64,000 bases of DNA, taken from NCBI RefSeq assembly GCF_001509795.1, contig NZ_LLZN01000035.1, positions 62,001 through 126,000 of the forward strand, read 5' to 3'. This document shows, one piece after another, positions 36,801 to 43,350 of this stretch. The position numbers and the translations under genes are program-made. The notes below the pieces were generated by a model. It had not been told where the DNA came from and made no database searches. It worked only from the letters and a program-made list of their open reading frames with translations. Position 1 is the first letter of the stretch. Every line of letters starts with the position of its first letter. The stretch is from Streptomyces sp. NRRL WC-3605. GTDB taxonomy: Bacteria > Actinomycetota > Actinomycetes > Streptomycetales > Streptomycetaceae.

Positions 36801-37019
36801 ATGGAATGGCGAACTGCCATGAAAACTGTGGGTGTTACCCAAGCCGACCTCCAACTGGGCTACGCGTGCATGGACCGGGACCACTTCGCGGCCCTGTATC
36901 CGGGCTCAACCCCACACAGGGCGCTGGAAGCCGAGGTGGAGCTGAGGAAGCGTCTGCTGCCTCGCCTGCCTACCCGTGCAGAGCTGGACGCCTGCCGACG
37001 TGCAGCACGTACAGCCTGA
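36801..37019 (+). CDS. Small hypothetical protein
   Basis: A possible 72-residue protein (66 if ATG 36819 is used, giving MKTVGVTQADLQLGYACMD). The central part looks helical and charged (RALEAEVELRKRLLPRLP). A strong hairpin starts six bases after the stop, which supports a real gene, but the ribosome site is weak and no family was recognised. Confidence 0.45.
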   Translation: MEWRTAMKTVGVTQADLQLGYACMDRDHFAALYPGSTPHRALEAEVELRKRLLPRLPTRAELDACRRAARTA

Positions 37020-37024
37020 GAGAC

Positions 37025-37058
37025 GCCCCACCACCCATGCCCGCGTGGGAGGTGGGGC
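37025..37058. terminator. Strong hairpin after the 72-residue reading frame
   Basis: GCCCCACC, A, CCCA pair with TGGG, A, GGTGGGGC around an 8-base loop; the only break is an A-A mismatch. Confidence 0.75.
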
Positions 37059-37770
37059 CCCCGGCCCCGACCCCGGTGAGGTGGGTGCCGCGCCCCTGGT
37101 GCCGTGCCCCTCGCCGCTGTGCCTGCGCCTTGCCCGCACACTCACTGCAACCACACAGCCAAGCACACGAAAGCTCGAAGGCAAGCAAGCACCAAGGGAA
37201 AAGGCAAGGAACTGCGGAAATCGTGAGGTTTGCGGAAAAGGTAGCTTCGCAAGCATGAACACAATCTTCAACAGCGAAATTGCGACCGAAACTCATCGCC
37301 CCAGCAATCCCTCGGCTGGCAGACCCTCTAGGTACCTGCACCCAAGGAATCCCCTTGGAGTCCCATTCATCTCGGACTCGCCTCGCCTCCAAGCACCCCA
37401 TTACCGCACCGGCAGCACTGCAACTGCCGGGAATCACCACCCCTGTAACCCTGTGCCGGTCGGGACGGAAAGGTTCATGCCCCCGATATCACCAACGACA
37501 GGGAATGCATGATTATGCAGCCGGTTATGCATAGGAGGGGGGTACCTCATCCGCATATTATGCAGGCCCGGACGACCCCCGCCCCTGTGAATCGTTTCCC
37601 TCCCTATTCGTCAGCCTGACGAAAACGAAGGAAAATTGCAGTTCAGAGGCGTGATCAACTTGAGTCGGCGAGGCCGAGGGCCCGACCACTCCTCGGCGGC
37701 CCCGACGGGCTGCATATTCGCCGCATATTCATGCGGTGATGCATATTCGCTGCATACTGGAGGTGTCATT
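37059..37770. other. Long non-coding stretch with GCATA repeats
   Basis: About 700 bases without a convincing gene; composition is uneven and less GC-biased at codon position three in any frame. Repeats of (T)GCATA occur at 37505-37565 and, most strikingly, at 37711-37760: TGCATATTCGC at 37711 and 37740, CGCATATTC at 37722, TGCATACT at 37751. The second cluster abuts the ribosome site of the zinc-finger gene, which suggests operators or a second replication or packaging locus. Confidence 0.5.
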
Positions 37771-38037
37771 ATGCGATGCGCGGAGTGTCGGAAGCCCTTC
37801 GCTGGGCGAAAGGGTCAGAAATTCTGCCGTGAGCCGGAATGCGTGCGGGCGAGGCGTGCCAGGATCTACCGCGAGTGGTACGCCGATGCTCGCGCCAACG
37901 GAATGCCTCCCCGGAAAACGGGCGTCGTTCCGTGCGCGGGTTGCGGAAAGCCCTGCCTGGGCGGAAAGGGTAGCCTCCCCGAAGGGCAGCGTCGTTGCCG
38001 TGAATGCCGATCGAAAGCTACTCAAGCGCCGAATTAA
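37771..38037 (+). CDS. Double zinc-ribbon small protein
   Basis: An 88-residue protein with two similar Cys clusters: MRCAECRKPFAGRKGQKFC with EPEC, and VPCAGCGKPCLGGKG with RRCRECRSK. Each probably binds one zinc. The middle is a basic helix (RARRARIYREWYADARAN). ATG 37771 follows GGAGGTG. Its 3' end overlaps the convergent HTH gene by 20 bases. Phage-associated zinc ribbons of this kind often bind nucleic acid; the role here is unknown. Confidence 0.7.
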   Translation: MRCAECRKPFAGRKGQKFCREPECVRARRARIYREWYADARANGMPPRKTGVVPCAGCGKPCLGGKGSLPEGQRRCRECRSKATQAPN

Positions 38038-38869
38038 GGGCTCGCATGATGCATTCCCGCGCCGCCGATCCGTGAACGGCAGAGCGGGACAATTCTGCGA
38101 ACGCCCGTAGGTACGTGTGCACTTCGCCCGGTGCCGTGATGTTGACCTCTGCCGTCAGGGTTTCCACGGCCACCTGGGCGTCATCGAACGCGTAGAAGGC
38201 TTCGAGCGGCCAGACGGTACGCCGGGCCGCGAACGGGATGATCCCTAGGGACACGTTCGGCCGGGACATGATCTCTTGCAGGTACCGAAGCTGTGCGGCC
38301 AGCTCGGGGCCGTCGCAGACCCGGTAGTACAGAACGGCTTCTTCGAGCAGCAGCCCGAACCGGTGGTTGCCCTCGTGGACGACGCGGGACCGGTTGAGGC
38401 GTGCTTGTACAGCGTCGGCCACGTCGTCAGGGGTGCCCTGGAAGGCCGTGATGGACCGCAGAAGCCCTGTCGCGTAGTCGGCGGTCTGGAGCATCCCCGG
38501 CACGACGTTGGAGGCGTACACGCGGAAGTGGGCGGTTCGCTCGTACAGGGGGACGGTCTTCTCGTGAACCCTCCGCATGCCGTCCCGGTGGATCTGCCGC
38601 CAGTGGACGTACATGGACTCGGCGGTACGGGACGCGGCGATCAGATCGGCCGCCCGGTCTGCCACTCCGCAGGCTTGGCACCAGGCCCGAATGTCGTCAT
38701 CGGAGGGAGCTGTCTTGGCCCGTGCGATGCGGGAGGCTTTCGACTTGTGCCACCCGCACAGCACGGCCAGTTCATGCCCTGTCAGCCCTGCGTCCCGACG
38801 TATGCCATCCAGTTGGGCAGCGATGGCCGCACGGGCAGCCTGGGCGGTGGACAGCGGTGATGTGGGCAT
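38018..38869 (-). CDS. Helix-turn-helix regulator with DUF5753 domain
   Basis: A 283-residue protein with an XRE-type HTH (IRRDAGLTGHELAVLCGWHK, then SKASRIARAKTAPSDDDI) and a DUF5753 (Scr1) domain from about 100 to the end (YASNVVPGMLQTADYATGLL, LYYRVCDGPELAAQL, PNVSLGIIPF). This pair is very common in Streptomyces, usually with a small partner protein. Here the partners are a DUF6879 gene and a 77-residue gene immediately upstream. It may serve as the element's control switch or as a host-type cargo regulator. Confidence 0.85.
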   Translation of the reverse strand: MPTSPLSTAQAARAAIAAQLDGIRRDAGLTGHELAVLCGWHKSKASRIARAKTAPSDDDIRAWCQACGVADRAADLIAASRTAESMYVHWRQIHRDGMRRVHEKTVPLYERTAHFRVYASNVVPGMLQTADYATGLLRSITAFQGTPDDVADAVQARLNRSRVVHEGNHRFGLLLEEAVLYYRVCDGPELAAQLRYLQEIMSRPNVSLGIIPFAARRTVWPLEAFYAFDDAQVAVETLTAEVNITAPGEVHTYLRAFAELSRSAVHGSAARECIMRALNSALE

Positions 38870-38880
38870 GAACTTGCTTC

Positions 38881-39408
38881 TCAGACGGTGTACTTGTCGT
38901 GCGGCGTGGCCAGGTCCCAGACGGCCTCGAAGGCGTCGGCGCAGAAGCCGGCGGTTGCCTGATCTTCGGTCTGGTCGGTGTGGACCCAGCGTCCGTCCCC
39001 GTCGAACACGTTGAACTGGACGAGCCTGCCGTCGAACAGCCAGAAGTCGTTTCCGGGCAGAGCGAGCCTGGACGCCAACCGGCGGGGCAGCCAGCGGATT
39101 TCCTCGCCTGCGGCGATGTTGGTGAAGGTGAACGAGTGCTCGTACCGGATGTACTCGCTGGGCGGTTCGCTCACGATTCGAGCCCGGCGCAACCGGACGC
39201 CCTTGGCGGTGATTTCCTGGACCACGTCGAGCCAGGGCCGCCACCACGACTCTCGGTCGTCGTCCGGGTCGAGCCGGTGACCCTGCCGCCATGCCGCAAA
39301 GCGTTCGTCCTCGTTCGGGATGGCGTACACGTCGCGCATCTCCAGATGAACGGCAGACCGCTCAACCGACCGGATCAGGTCGGTGAAGTTACTCAGGCTC
39401 TGCGCCAT
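38881..39408 (-). CDS. DUF6879 family protein
   Basis: A 175-residue protein with the DUF6879 features: FTDLIRSVERSAVHLEMRDVYAI, WWRPWLDVVQEITAKGVRLRRARIV, EPPSEYIRYEHSFTFTNIAAGEEI and WLPRR. Function is unknown; it regularly occurs upstream of DUF5753 HTH genes. ATG 39408 follows GGGAGGCACTTG. It ends 11 bases before the HTH gene and starts inside the end of the 77-residue gene, so the three are one operon. Confidence 0.8.
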   Translation of the reverse strand: MAQSLSNFTDLIRSVERSAVHLEMRDVYAIPNEDERFAAWRQGHRLDPDDDRESWWRPWLDVVQEITAKGVRLRRARIVSEPPSEYIRYEHSFTFTNIAAGEEIRWLPRRLASRLALPGNDFWLFDGRLVQFNVFDGDGRWVHTDQTEDQATAGFCADAFEAVWDLATPHDKYTV

Positions 39409-39622
39409 CAAGTGCCTCCCTCAGCAGCGGAATCATGCGCTGCGGCAGCCGTACCACGCTCTCGTGTGCCGGAAGCGGGCTGTCCTGGACGGTCCGGGCT
39501 GTCGTGTCGGCGTCGGCCGTCACGCCCTGAATGACGAGATCCTGCGTTTCCTCGTCCACCCACACCGCCGGGCAGCCGTGATCTCCGGACTCCGGGTCTT
39601 TCCCTACGAACCGTAGGCTCAT
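39389..39622 (-). CDS. Small conserved protein of the DUF6879/DUF5753 operon
   Basis: A 77-residue acidic protein (MSLRFVGKDPESGDHGCPAV...) with VWVDEETQDLVIQG and PQRMIPLLREALDGA. GAGGAGG precedes ATG 39622. It overlaps the start of the DUF6879 gene by 20 bases. No domain was recognised; similar small proteins sit in the same place in other Streptomyces regulatory blocks. Confidence 0.7.
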   Translation of the reverse strand: MSLRFVGKDPESGDHGCPAVWVDEETQDLVIQGVTADADTTARTVQDSPLPAHESVVRLPQRMIPLLREALDGAEPE

Positions 39623-39801
39623 GGCCCCTCCTCAAGTCCATCCGGGTTGCAGTCGGTTGCACGCAGCCTCACGGCGTCCAGTCTGGGCGTCAAGGCTGCT
39701 CAGGGCCGACGTGCAACCGCGTGCAACTTCGTGGACCGGTGGCCTCCCCTCTCCCTACCGTCGGGGAACCGTTGCCACAACTCCTCGGGGAGAGAACGCG
39801 G

Positions 39802-40008
39802 ATGCCGACACACAAGACCACCCAGGAACCGCCCATCGACCTCCCCGTGGGCTTCAACGCCTGGTTGCTGGACTGCGCACCGGTTCCGGGCTGCGCGACG
39901 TGCCGGACCGAGTGGCGGAGCCTCAAAGCCGCCGAGGGGGCCGGGGACATCGGCCAGGCCGCCAAGCACGCCACGAAGATCCGCGACCACTCCGGGGGCC
40001 ACCAGTGA
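39802..40008 (+). CDS. Small Cys-containing hypothetical protein
   Basis: A 68-residue protein with GFNAWLLDCAPVPGCATCRTEW (Cys-x2-Cys) and a basic helical end. GGGGAGAG precedes ATG 39802 at a slightly long distance. Its stop abuts the next gene. It is divergent from the regulatory block with 179 bases between, which should contain both promoters. Confidence 0.55.
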   Translation: MPTHKTTQEPPIDLPVGFNAWLLDCAPVPGCATCRTEWRSLKAAEGAGDIGQAAKHATKIRDHSGGHQ

Positions 40009-40010
40009 CG

Positions 40011-40223
40011 ATGGACATGCAGACCTACCGGGACGGCCGGAAGGCGGCCACGGACGCGGCGGAGGCCATCCGGGCCGCCCTGGTCGAACTCGGGCTACCG
40101 GAACGCGTATGGAGCAGCGTGCGCCCGATGGTGACCCACAGCGGTAAGCCGTACGTGCACCTGGGCATGATGCGTGCCGACGCCGTCGAGAAGATCGCCG
40201 AAGCCATCCGAGCCGGCGAATAG
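40011..40223 (+). CDS. Small hypothetical protein
   Basis: A 70-residue protein (MDMQTYRDGRKAATDAAEAI...) with two helical parts around PYVHLGMMRADAVEKIAEA. A GTG at 40005 overlapping the upstream stop, or ATG 40017, are alternative starts. It is probably cotranscribed with the gene before it. No domain was recognised. Confidence 0.55.
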   Translation: MDMQTYRDGRKAATDAAEAIRAALVELGLPERVWSSVRPMVTHSGKPYVHLGMMRADAVEKIAEAIRAGE

Positions 40224-40287
40224 GGCCCGCGCCCAACTCCTCCGCGATGAAGCCCGATTGTCAGTACCTGGTGCGACAATCAGTCGT

Positions 40288-41112
40288 ATGCCTGATGCGC
40301 TGCGCTCCCTGGACGACATGCTGACCAATCCGAACGGCATGTCAGATGATGAGGTTCAACGCCTTCGTTGCGAGAAGGTGCTCGGCACAACTGCGGTCCT
40401 CCTCCATCAGGATGGAGACGCCAAGGCCGCTGAGCTGGCCATCATGCTCGCTGAGGTTGTGACGCTGGAGCTGGAGTACAGCGAAACGGACTGGGGCGTG
40501 GAGTACTACGAGGCGTACCTGGAAGTGGAGCCTCATCTTGTCCCGCAGTTCACTCAGGACGATCTCGGCCGGATCGAGGGATCGATGCGGGCTGCGACGC
40601 GCAAGGACAAGTTCACGATCAAGGAACTCTACGTGCGCCCGATCCTCCCAAGTGTGGGAGCGGACTGGCGGCAGCAACTCAAGGCGGCTAACGGGCCGCA
40701 TCCCACGAACCAGGCTCGACGTGTGCGTGTAGAGCCGCAGCACCCGGTAGAGGACGGGCTCCACTTCACGAATGTGTGGGAGCACAACGTGTACCAGGTC
40801 CTGAAAGAGCATCAGGCCCGACTGCCGGAGCACGAAACCATCGGGATCGTGCCCCTTGCGGCGGTGCGAGTGCCCCGGCACACCTTCGAACCCGACTTCT
40901 TGATCACCTACAAGGGCCGCGCGGGGGTGATCGAAGTGGACGGCCCCCACCACGAGGGCCCCAAGCGAGCCTCCAATGATCACAGCCGAACTGATCTGCT
41001 GATCAACGCCGGGGTCGAGTGGGTCGCTCGTCTGGACGTGCGCGACACGACGCAGAAGGCAGAGGTCGAGAGGTTCGTCAGCAACTTCCTGGCACGCCTC
41101 ACCCGGCGGTAG
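40288..41112 (+). CDS. Putative PD-(D/E)XK-type nuclease (DUF559/Vsr-like C-terminus)
   Basis: A 274-residue protein. The C-terminal 100 residues read HTFEPDFLITYKGRAGVIEVDG, HHEGPKRASNDHSRTDLLINAG, matching the endonuclease fold of DUF559/Vsr-like proteins, with Asp203, Glu216 and Asp218 as candidate active residues and His/Arg after them. The N-terminal part (1-130) is helical and charged, with no match recognised; it may give target or phage recognition. ATG 40288 follows weakly spaced purines. Near the right end of the element and unlinked to replication, it looks like cargo, possibly anti-phage. Activity is not demonstrated. Confidence 0.65.
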   Translation: MPDALRSLDDMLTNPNGMSDDEVQRLRCEKVLGTTAVLLHQDGDAKAAELAIMLAEVVTLELEYSETDWGVEYYEAYLEVEPHLVPQFTQDDLGRIEGSMRAATRKDKFTIKELYVRPILPSVGADWRQQLKAANGPHPTNQARRVRVEPQHPVEDGLHFTNVWEHNVYQVLKEHQARLPEHETIGIVPLAAVRVPRHTFEPDFLITYKGRAGVIEVDGPHHEGPKRASNDHSRTDLLINAGVEWVARLDVRDTTQKAEVERFVSNFLARLTRR

Positions 41113-41287
41113 CCGTTCGCTCGCGTGCTTCCTGGGCGTTGATGACGCGCCGCATGAGGGCGTCCGCCCAGGTGCGCCGCTCGCTTCCTTCGGGGGCCTG
41201 CCACTTCATGGAGGGCAGGATGTCGGCCAGGGTGGCCAGGTCGTCTTGATCCATTTCGGCAATGGATACGGAGAGGTCGAGTGCCAT
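41099..41287 (-). CDS. Small conserved acidic protein
   Basis: A 62-residue protein (MALDLSVSIAEMDQDDLATL...) with WADALMRRVINAQEARE. AGAGGGTGATCAAA precedes ATG 41287. It overlaps the nuclease gene by 14 bases, tail to tail. It could be a regulator or control partner, but no family was recognised. Confidence 0.6.
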   Translation of the reverse strand: MALDLSVSIAEMDQDDLATLADILPSMKWQAPEGSERRTWADALMRRVINAQEARERTATAG

Positions 41288-41560
41288 TTTGATCACCCTC
41301 TTGGTTGGGCTTTGCCTCTCGACGCTACGCCTCCACACCCCCTCTGACCAGGGGTTTTGACGCAAACCTCGCGGGTAGCTTGTGCCCGTCGCAAGGGCTG
41401 TCCGGGGCTTGCGTGACCGGGACGGGAACGGGACCGTCGGATGTCTGGCGGTACTGAGGTTTGACCGGCCGACGCGACCAGTAGTAGAAGGTAGTGCAGG
41501 GCACAGCGCTCGATGCTGGCCAGTGTTTTCGCAGGTGGGCACACCGCTCAGCGGCTCATA
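41288..41560. other. Right-end non-coding region of the element
   Basis: No gene is seen. It contains the second 13-bp subterminal repeat (41499-41511) and should hold the arm and core binding sites of the integrase next to attR. Confidence 0.5.
41499..41511 (+). repeat. Right copy of 13-bp subterminal repeat
   Basis: GGGCACAGCGCTC, identical to 31346-31358. It lies 49 bases inside the right core repeat; the left copy lies 63 bases inside its core. Confidence 0.5.
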
Positions 41561-41579
41561 CTGCGCGACTACCTCGACT
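41561..41579 (+). repeat. attR core
   Basis: Exact copy of the hrdB 3'-end sequence CTGCGCGACTACCTCGACT, followed by GA, so the uninterrupted gene would end with TGA. Confidence 0.9.
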
Positions 41580-41594
41580 GAGCCGCCCGACGTA

Positions 41595-41638
41595 CCAGGA
41601 AGGCCCGGCACCCCTCGGGGGGGGCCGGGCCTTCCTGG
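41595..41638 (+). terminator. Original hrdB terminator, now displaced
   Basis: A perfect 15-bp stem CCAGGAAGGCCCGGC / GCCGGGCCTTCCTGG with a 14-base loop lies 15 bases after attR. Before insertion it would have followed the hrdB stop closely. Confidence 0.85.
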
Positions 41639-41715
41639 CGTGCGCGCGCGGGTGCGGGCCCGGACCGGCTGAATCACTCTGGGTGTGCCATGACCACCCG
41701 AGAGTGAGGAGCGTC

Positions 41716-42573
41716 ATGCGTCGTACCTTTGTCCGGGCGCTGGCCCGGCCGCTGGTTCTGGCGGCCGCGGCGGCCGTCATACCGCTGGTCACGGCCGCCC
41801 CGGCGGCCGCCGACCGTGTCGTCGTCGGCGGGTTCCCCGTCGATGTGTCCCAGAGTCCCTGGACGGTGGCGCTGTCCAGCCGTGACCGGTTCGGGGGTAC
41901 CCGGGCGGGGCAGTTCTGCGTGGGCGTCGCCGTGGGGCGCTCCACCGTGCTCACGGCGGCCCACTGCCTCAGCTCGGAGGTCCTGGGCTCCCCGCCGGAC
42001 CAGGTGAGCGACCTCCGAGTGATAGCGGGGCGCACAGATCTGACGTCCACGCGAGGCAAGGAGATCCCCGTCAGCGACGCCTGGGTGAACCCGGACTACG
42101 ACGGCGACACCAACGACGGCGACTTCGCCGTGGTCTCGCTCGCCGAGGCGCTGCCCGCCACCTCGGTCATCAGGATGGCGGGTGCCGGCGACCCCGCCTA
42201 CGTTCCGGGGACCCCGGCCCTGGTCTACGGCTGGGGGGATGTCACGGGGGCGGGGGACTATCCGCGGGGGCTGCGGGCCGCTCGGGTGCGGGTGCTGCCG
42301 GACGCGCTGTGCGAGGAGGCGTATCCGGGCGGTGGTGAGGGGCGGTACCTGGCGGACAGCATGGTGTGCGCCGGGGAGCGCGAAGGAGGCCGGGACGCCT
42401 GCCAGGGGGACAGCGGAGGGCCCCTGGTCGCGCAGGGGAAGCTGATCGGACTGGTCTCCTGGGGCAACGGCTGCGGCCGTGCGGGGAGCCCCGGTGTCTA
42501 CACGCGGGTGTCCGACGTCATCCGGGCCGCGGGCTGGCGCTCCGCGACGCGGGAGGGTGCGGGAAGCGGCTGA
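41716..42573 (+). CDS. Secreted trypsin-like serine protease
   Basis: A 285-residue S1A protease. A signal peptide (MRRTFVRALARPLVLAAAAA... to TAAPAAA) leads to the mature start VVVGG. The catalytic triad is His83 (LTAAHC), Asp136 (GDFAVV) and Ser233 (CQGDSGGP). Cysteine pairs of the trypsin fold are present (FCVGV/AHC; CAGERE...CQGD). ATG 41716 follows GTGAGGAGCGTC. Specificity is probably trypsin-like because Asp227 (RDACQGDSGG) lies six before the serine. It is the first host gene after the element. Confidence 0.93.
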   Translation: MRRTFVRALARPLVLAAAAAVIPLVTAAPAAADRVVVGGFPVDVSQSPWTVALSSRDRFGGTRAGQFCVGVAVGRSTVLTAAHCLSSEVLGSPPDQVSDLRVIAGRTDLTSTRGKEIPVSDAWVNPDYDGDTNDGDFAVVSLAEALPATSVIRMAGAGDPAYVPGTPALVYGWGDVTGAGDYPRGLRAARVRVLPDALCEEAYPGGGEGRYLADSMVCAGEREGGRDACQGDSGGPLVAQGKLIGLVSWGNGCGRAGSPGVYTRVSDVIRAAGWRSATREGAGSG

Positions 42574-42590
42574 GCGCCGCTGAGAAGAGC

Positions 42591-42633
42591 ACGGGCGGTC
42601 CCCCCTGAGGTTTCCACAGGGGGGACCGCCCGT
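42591..42633. terminator. Bidirectional terminator
   Basis: A perfect 17-bp stem (ACGGGCGGTCCCCCCTG and complement) with a 9-base loop lies between the convergent protease and DUF7455 genes. Confidence 0.9.
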
Positions 42634-42675
42634 CTGTCGGCCTGTGCCGATGCTGGCTCGTCGTGATGCGAGGTG

Positions 42676-42906
42676 TCAGCGCTCTTCGTCGTTCGCCGTT
42701 CCGGGAGCAGCCGTGAGACGCTCCGTCTCATCCTGTATCTCGGCGGCGATCTTCTTGAGTTCCGGCTCGAACTTGCGACCGTGGTGGGCGCAGAAGAGCA
42801 GTTCTCCGCCGCTGAGCAGGACGACGCGCACGTACGCCTGGGCGCCGCAACGGTCGCAGCGGTCAGCGGCCGTCAGGGGGCTCGCGGGGGTCAGAACAGT
42901 AGTCAC
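42676..42906 (-). CDS. DUF7455 small zinc-finger-like protein
   Basis: A 76-residue protein with CDRCGAQAYVRVVL and FCAHHGRKFEPEL, a treble-clef-like Cys/His set for one zinc. The small family is conserved beside hrdB/parE in Streptomyces; function unknown. GTG 42906 has AGAGG upstream. Confidence 0.8.
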   Translation of the reverse strand: MTTVLTPASPLTAADRCDRCGAQAYVRVVLLSGGELLFCAHHGRKFEPELKKIAAEIQDETERLTAAPGTANDEER

Positions 42907-43350
42907 GTCGCCTCTTCTCTAGCTCGACGAGCTGTCGTACCAGGGTCAACATCCAACCAGCCCCAAAACGTTCCCGCTCGTGGCTTCTCCCAGAGAGAAA
43001 TTTTCTCGGGGGTGGTGGGCTGCTGCCGGTGTGGCGGCGAATGTGCCGTATTGCGTGCTGTCGTGCTTACGGTTTCGCGCTCTCGGTCATGGTCGGTCCT
43101 CCCCGGCCGGGTTGCCGGTTTGTTCAGGAGGACGTGCCCGGAGCCTAAATGGTTCATGCCCGTAAGGGAACGTGATATGTGCTTCACTCCCCAGAGGGAT
43201 CGAACATCCATACGAGTCTGGACTAGGGTGACTTCCGACGAGGGTGGCGTTACAACGGCTCTACCAGGCCTCGGTACCCTCTGAGCGGCAACCGAAGCCA
43301 CGCCCGTACCCACAAGGGCGCCCAGTGAAATTCAGCGAGGAGCGAACCGC
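42907..43350. other. Divergent intergenic region upstream of parE
   Basis: About 440 bases without a gene. A TAGGGT -10-like box at 43224-43229 with TCGAAC 18 bases upstream may serve parE. Confidence 0.4.

Larger units (their letters stand above)
31264..41579. mobile_element. 10.3-kb integrated element in the 3' end of hrdB, phage-satellite-like
   Basis: A 19-bp direct repeat, CTGCGCGACTACCTCGACT, occurs at the end of hrdB (31264-31282) and again at 41561-41579, directly before a strong hairpin with the look of the native hrdB terminator. Between the copies are a tyrosine integrase beside the left end, a Xis-like gene, a RepA/RecA-like ATPase, iteron-like repeats, an HK97-type major capsid gene, small zinc-finger and hypothetical genes, a minus-strand regulatory block and a nuclease-like gene. 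Several parts, such as 33.3-35.3 kb, have visibly lower GC than the host. No conjugation (FtsK-like TraB), terminase, portal or tail gene is present, which argues for a satellite rather than an AICE or complete prophage. Confidence 0.9.

Noticed and set aside
36976..37512. 178-codon open frame after the capsid unit
   Set aside because: Low-complexity Pro/Arg/Thr sequence, no third-position GC bias and it spans a strong hairpin at 37025-37058.
31264..41579. Classical AICE (pSAM2/SLP1-type) interpretation
   Set aside because: No FtsK/TraB-like transfer gene or RepSA/Prim-Pol type replication gene was recognised, while a phage capsid gene is present.
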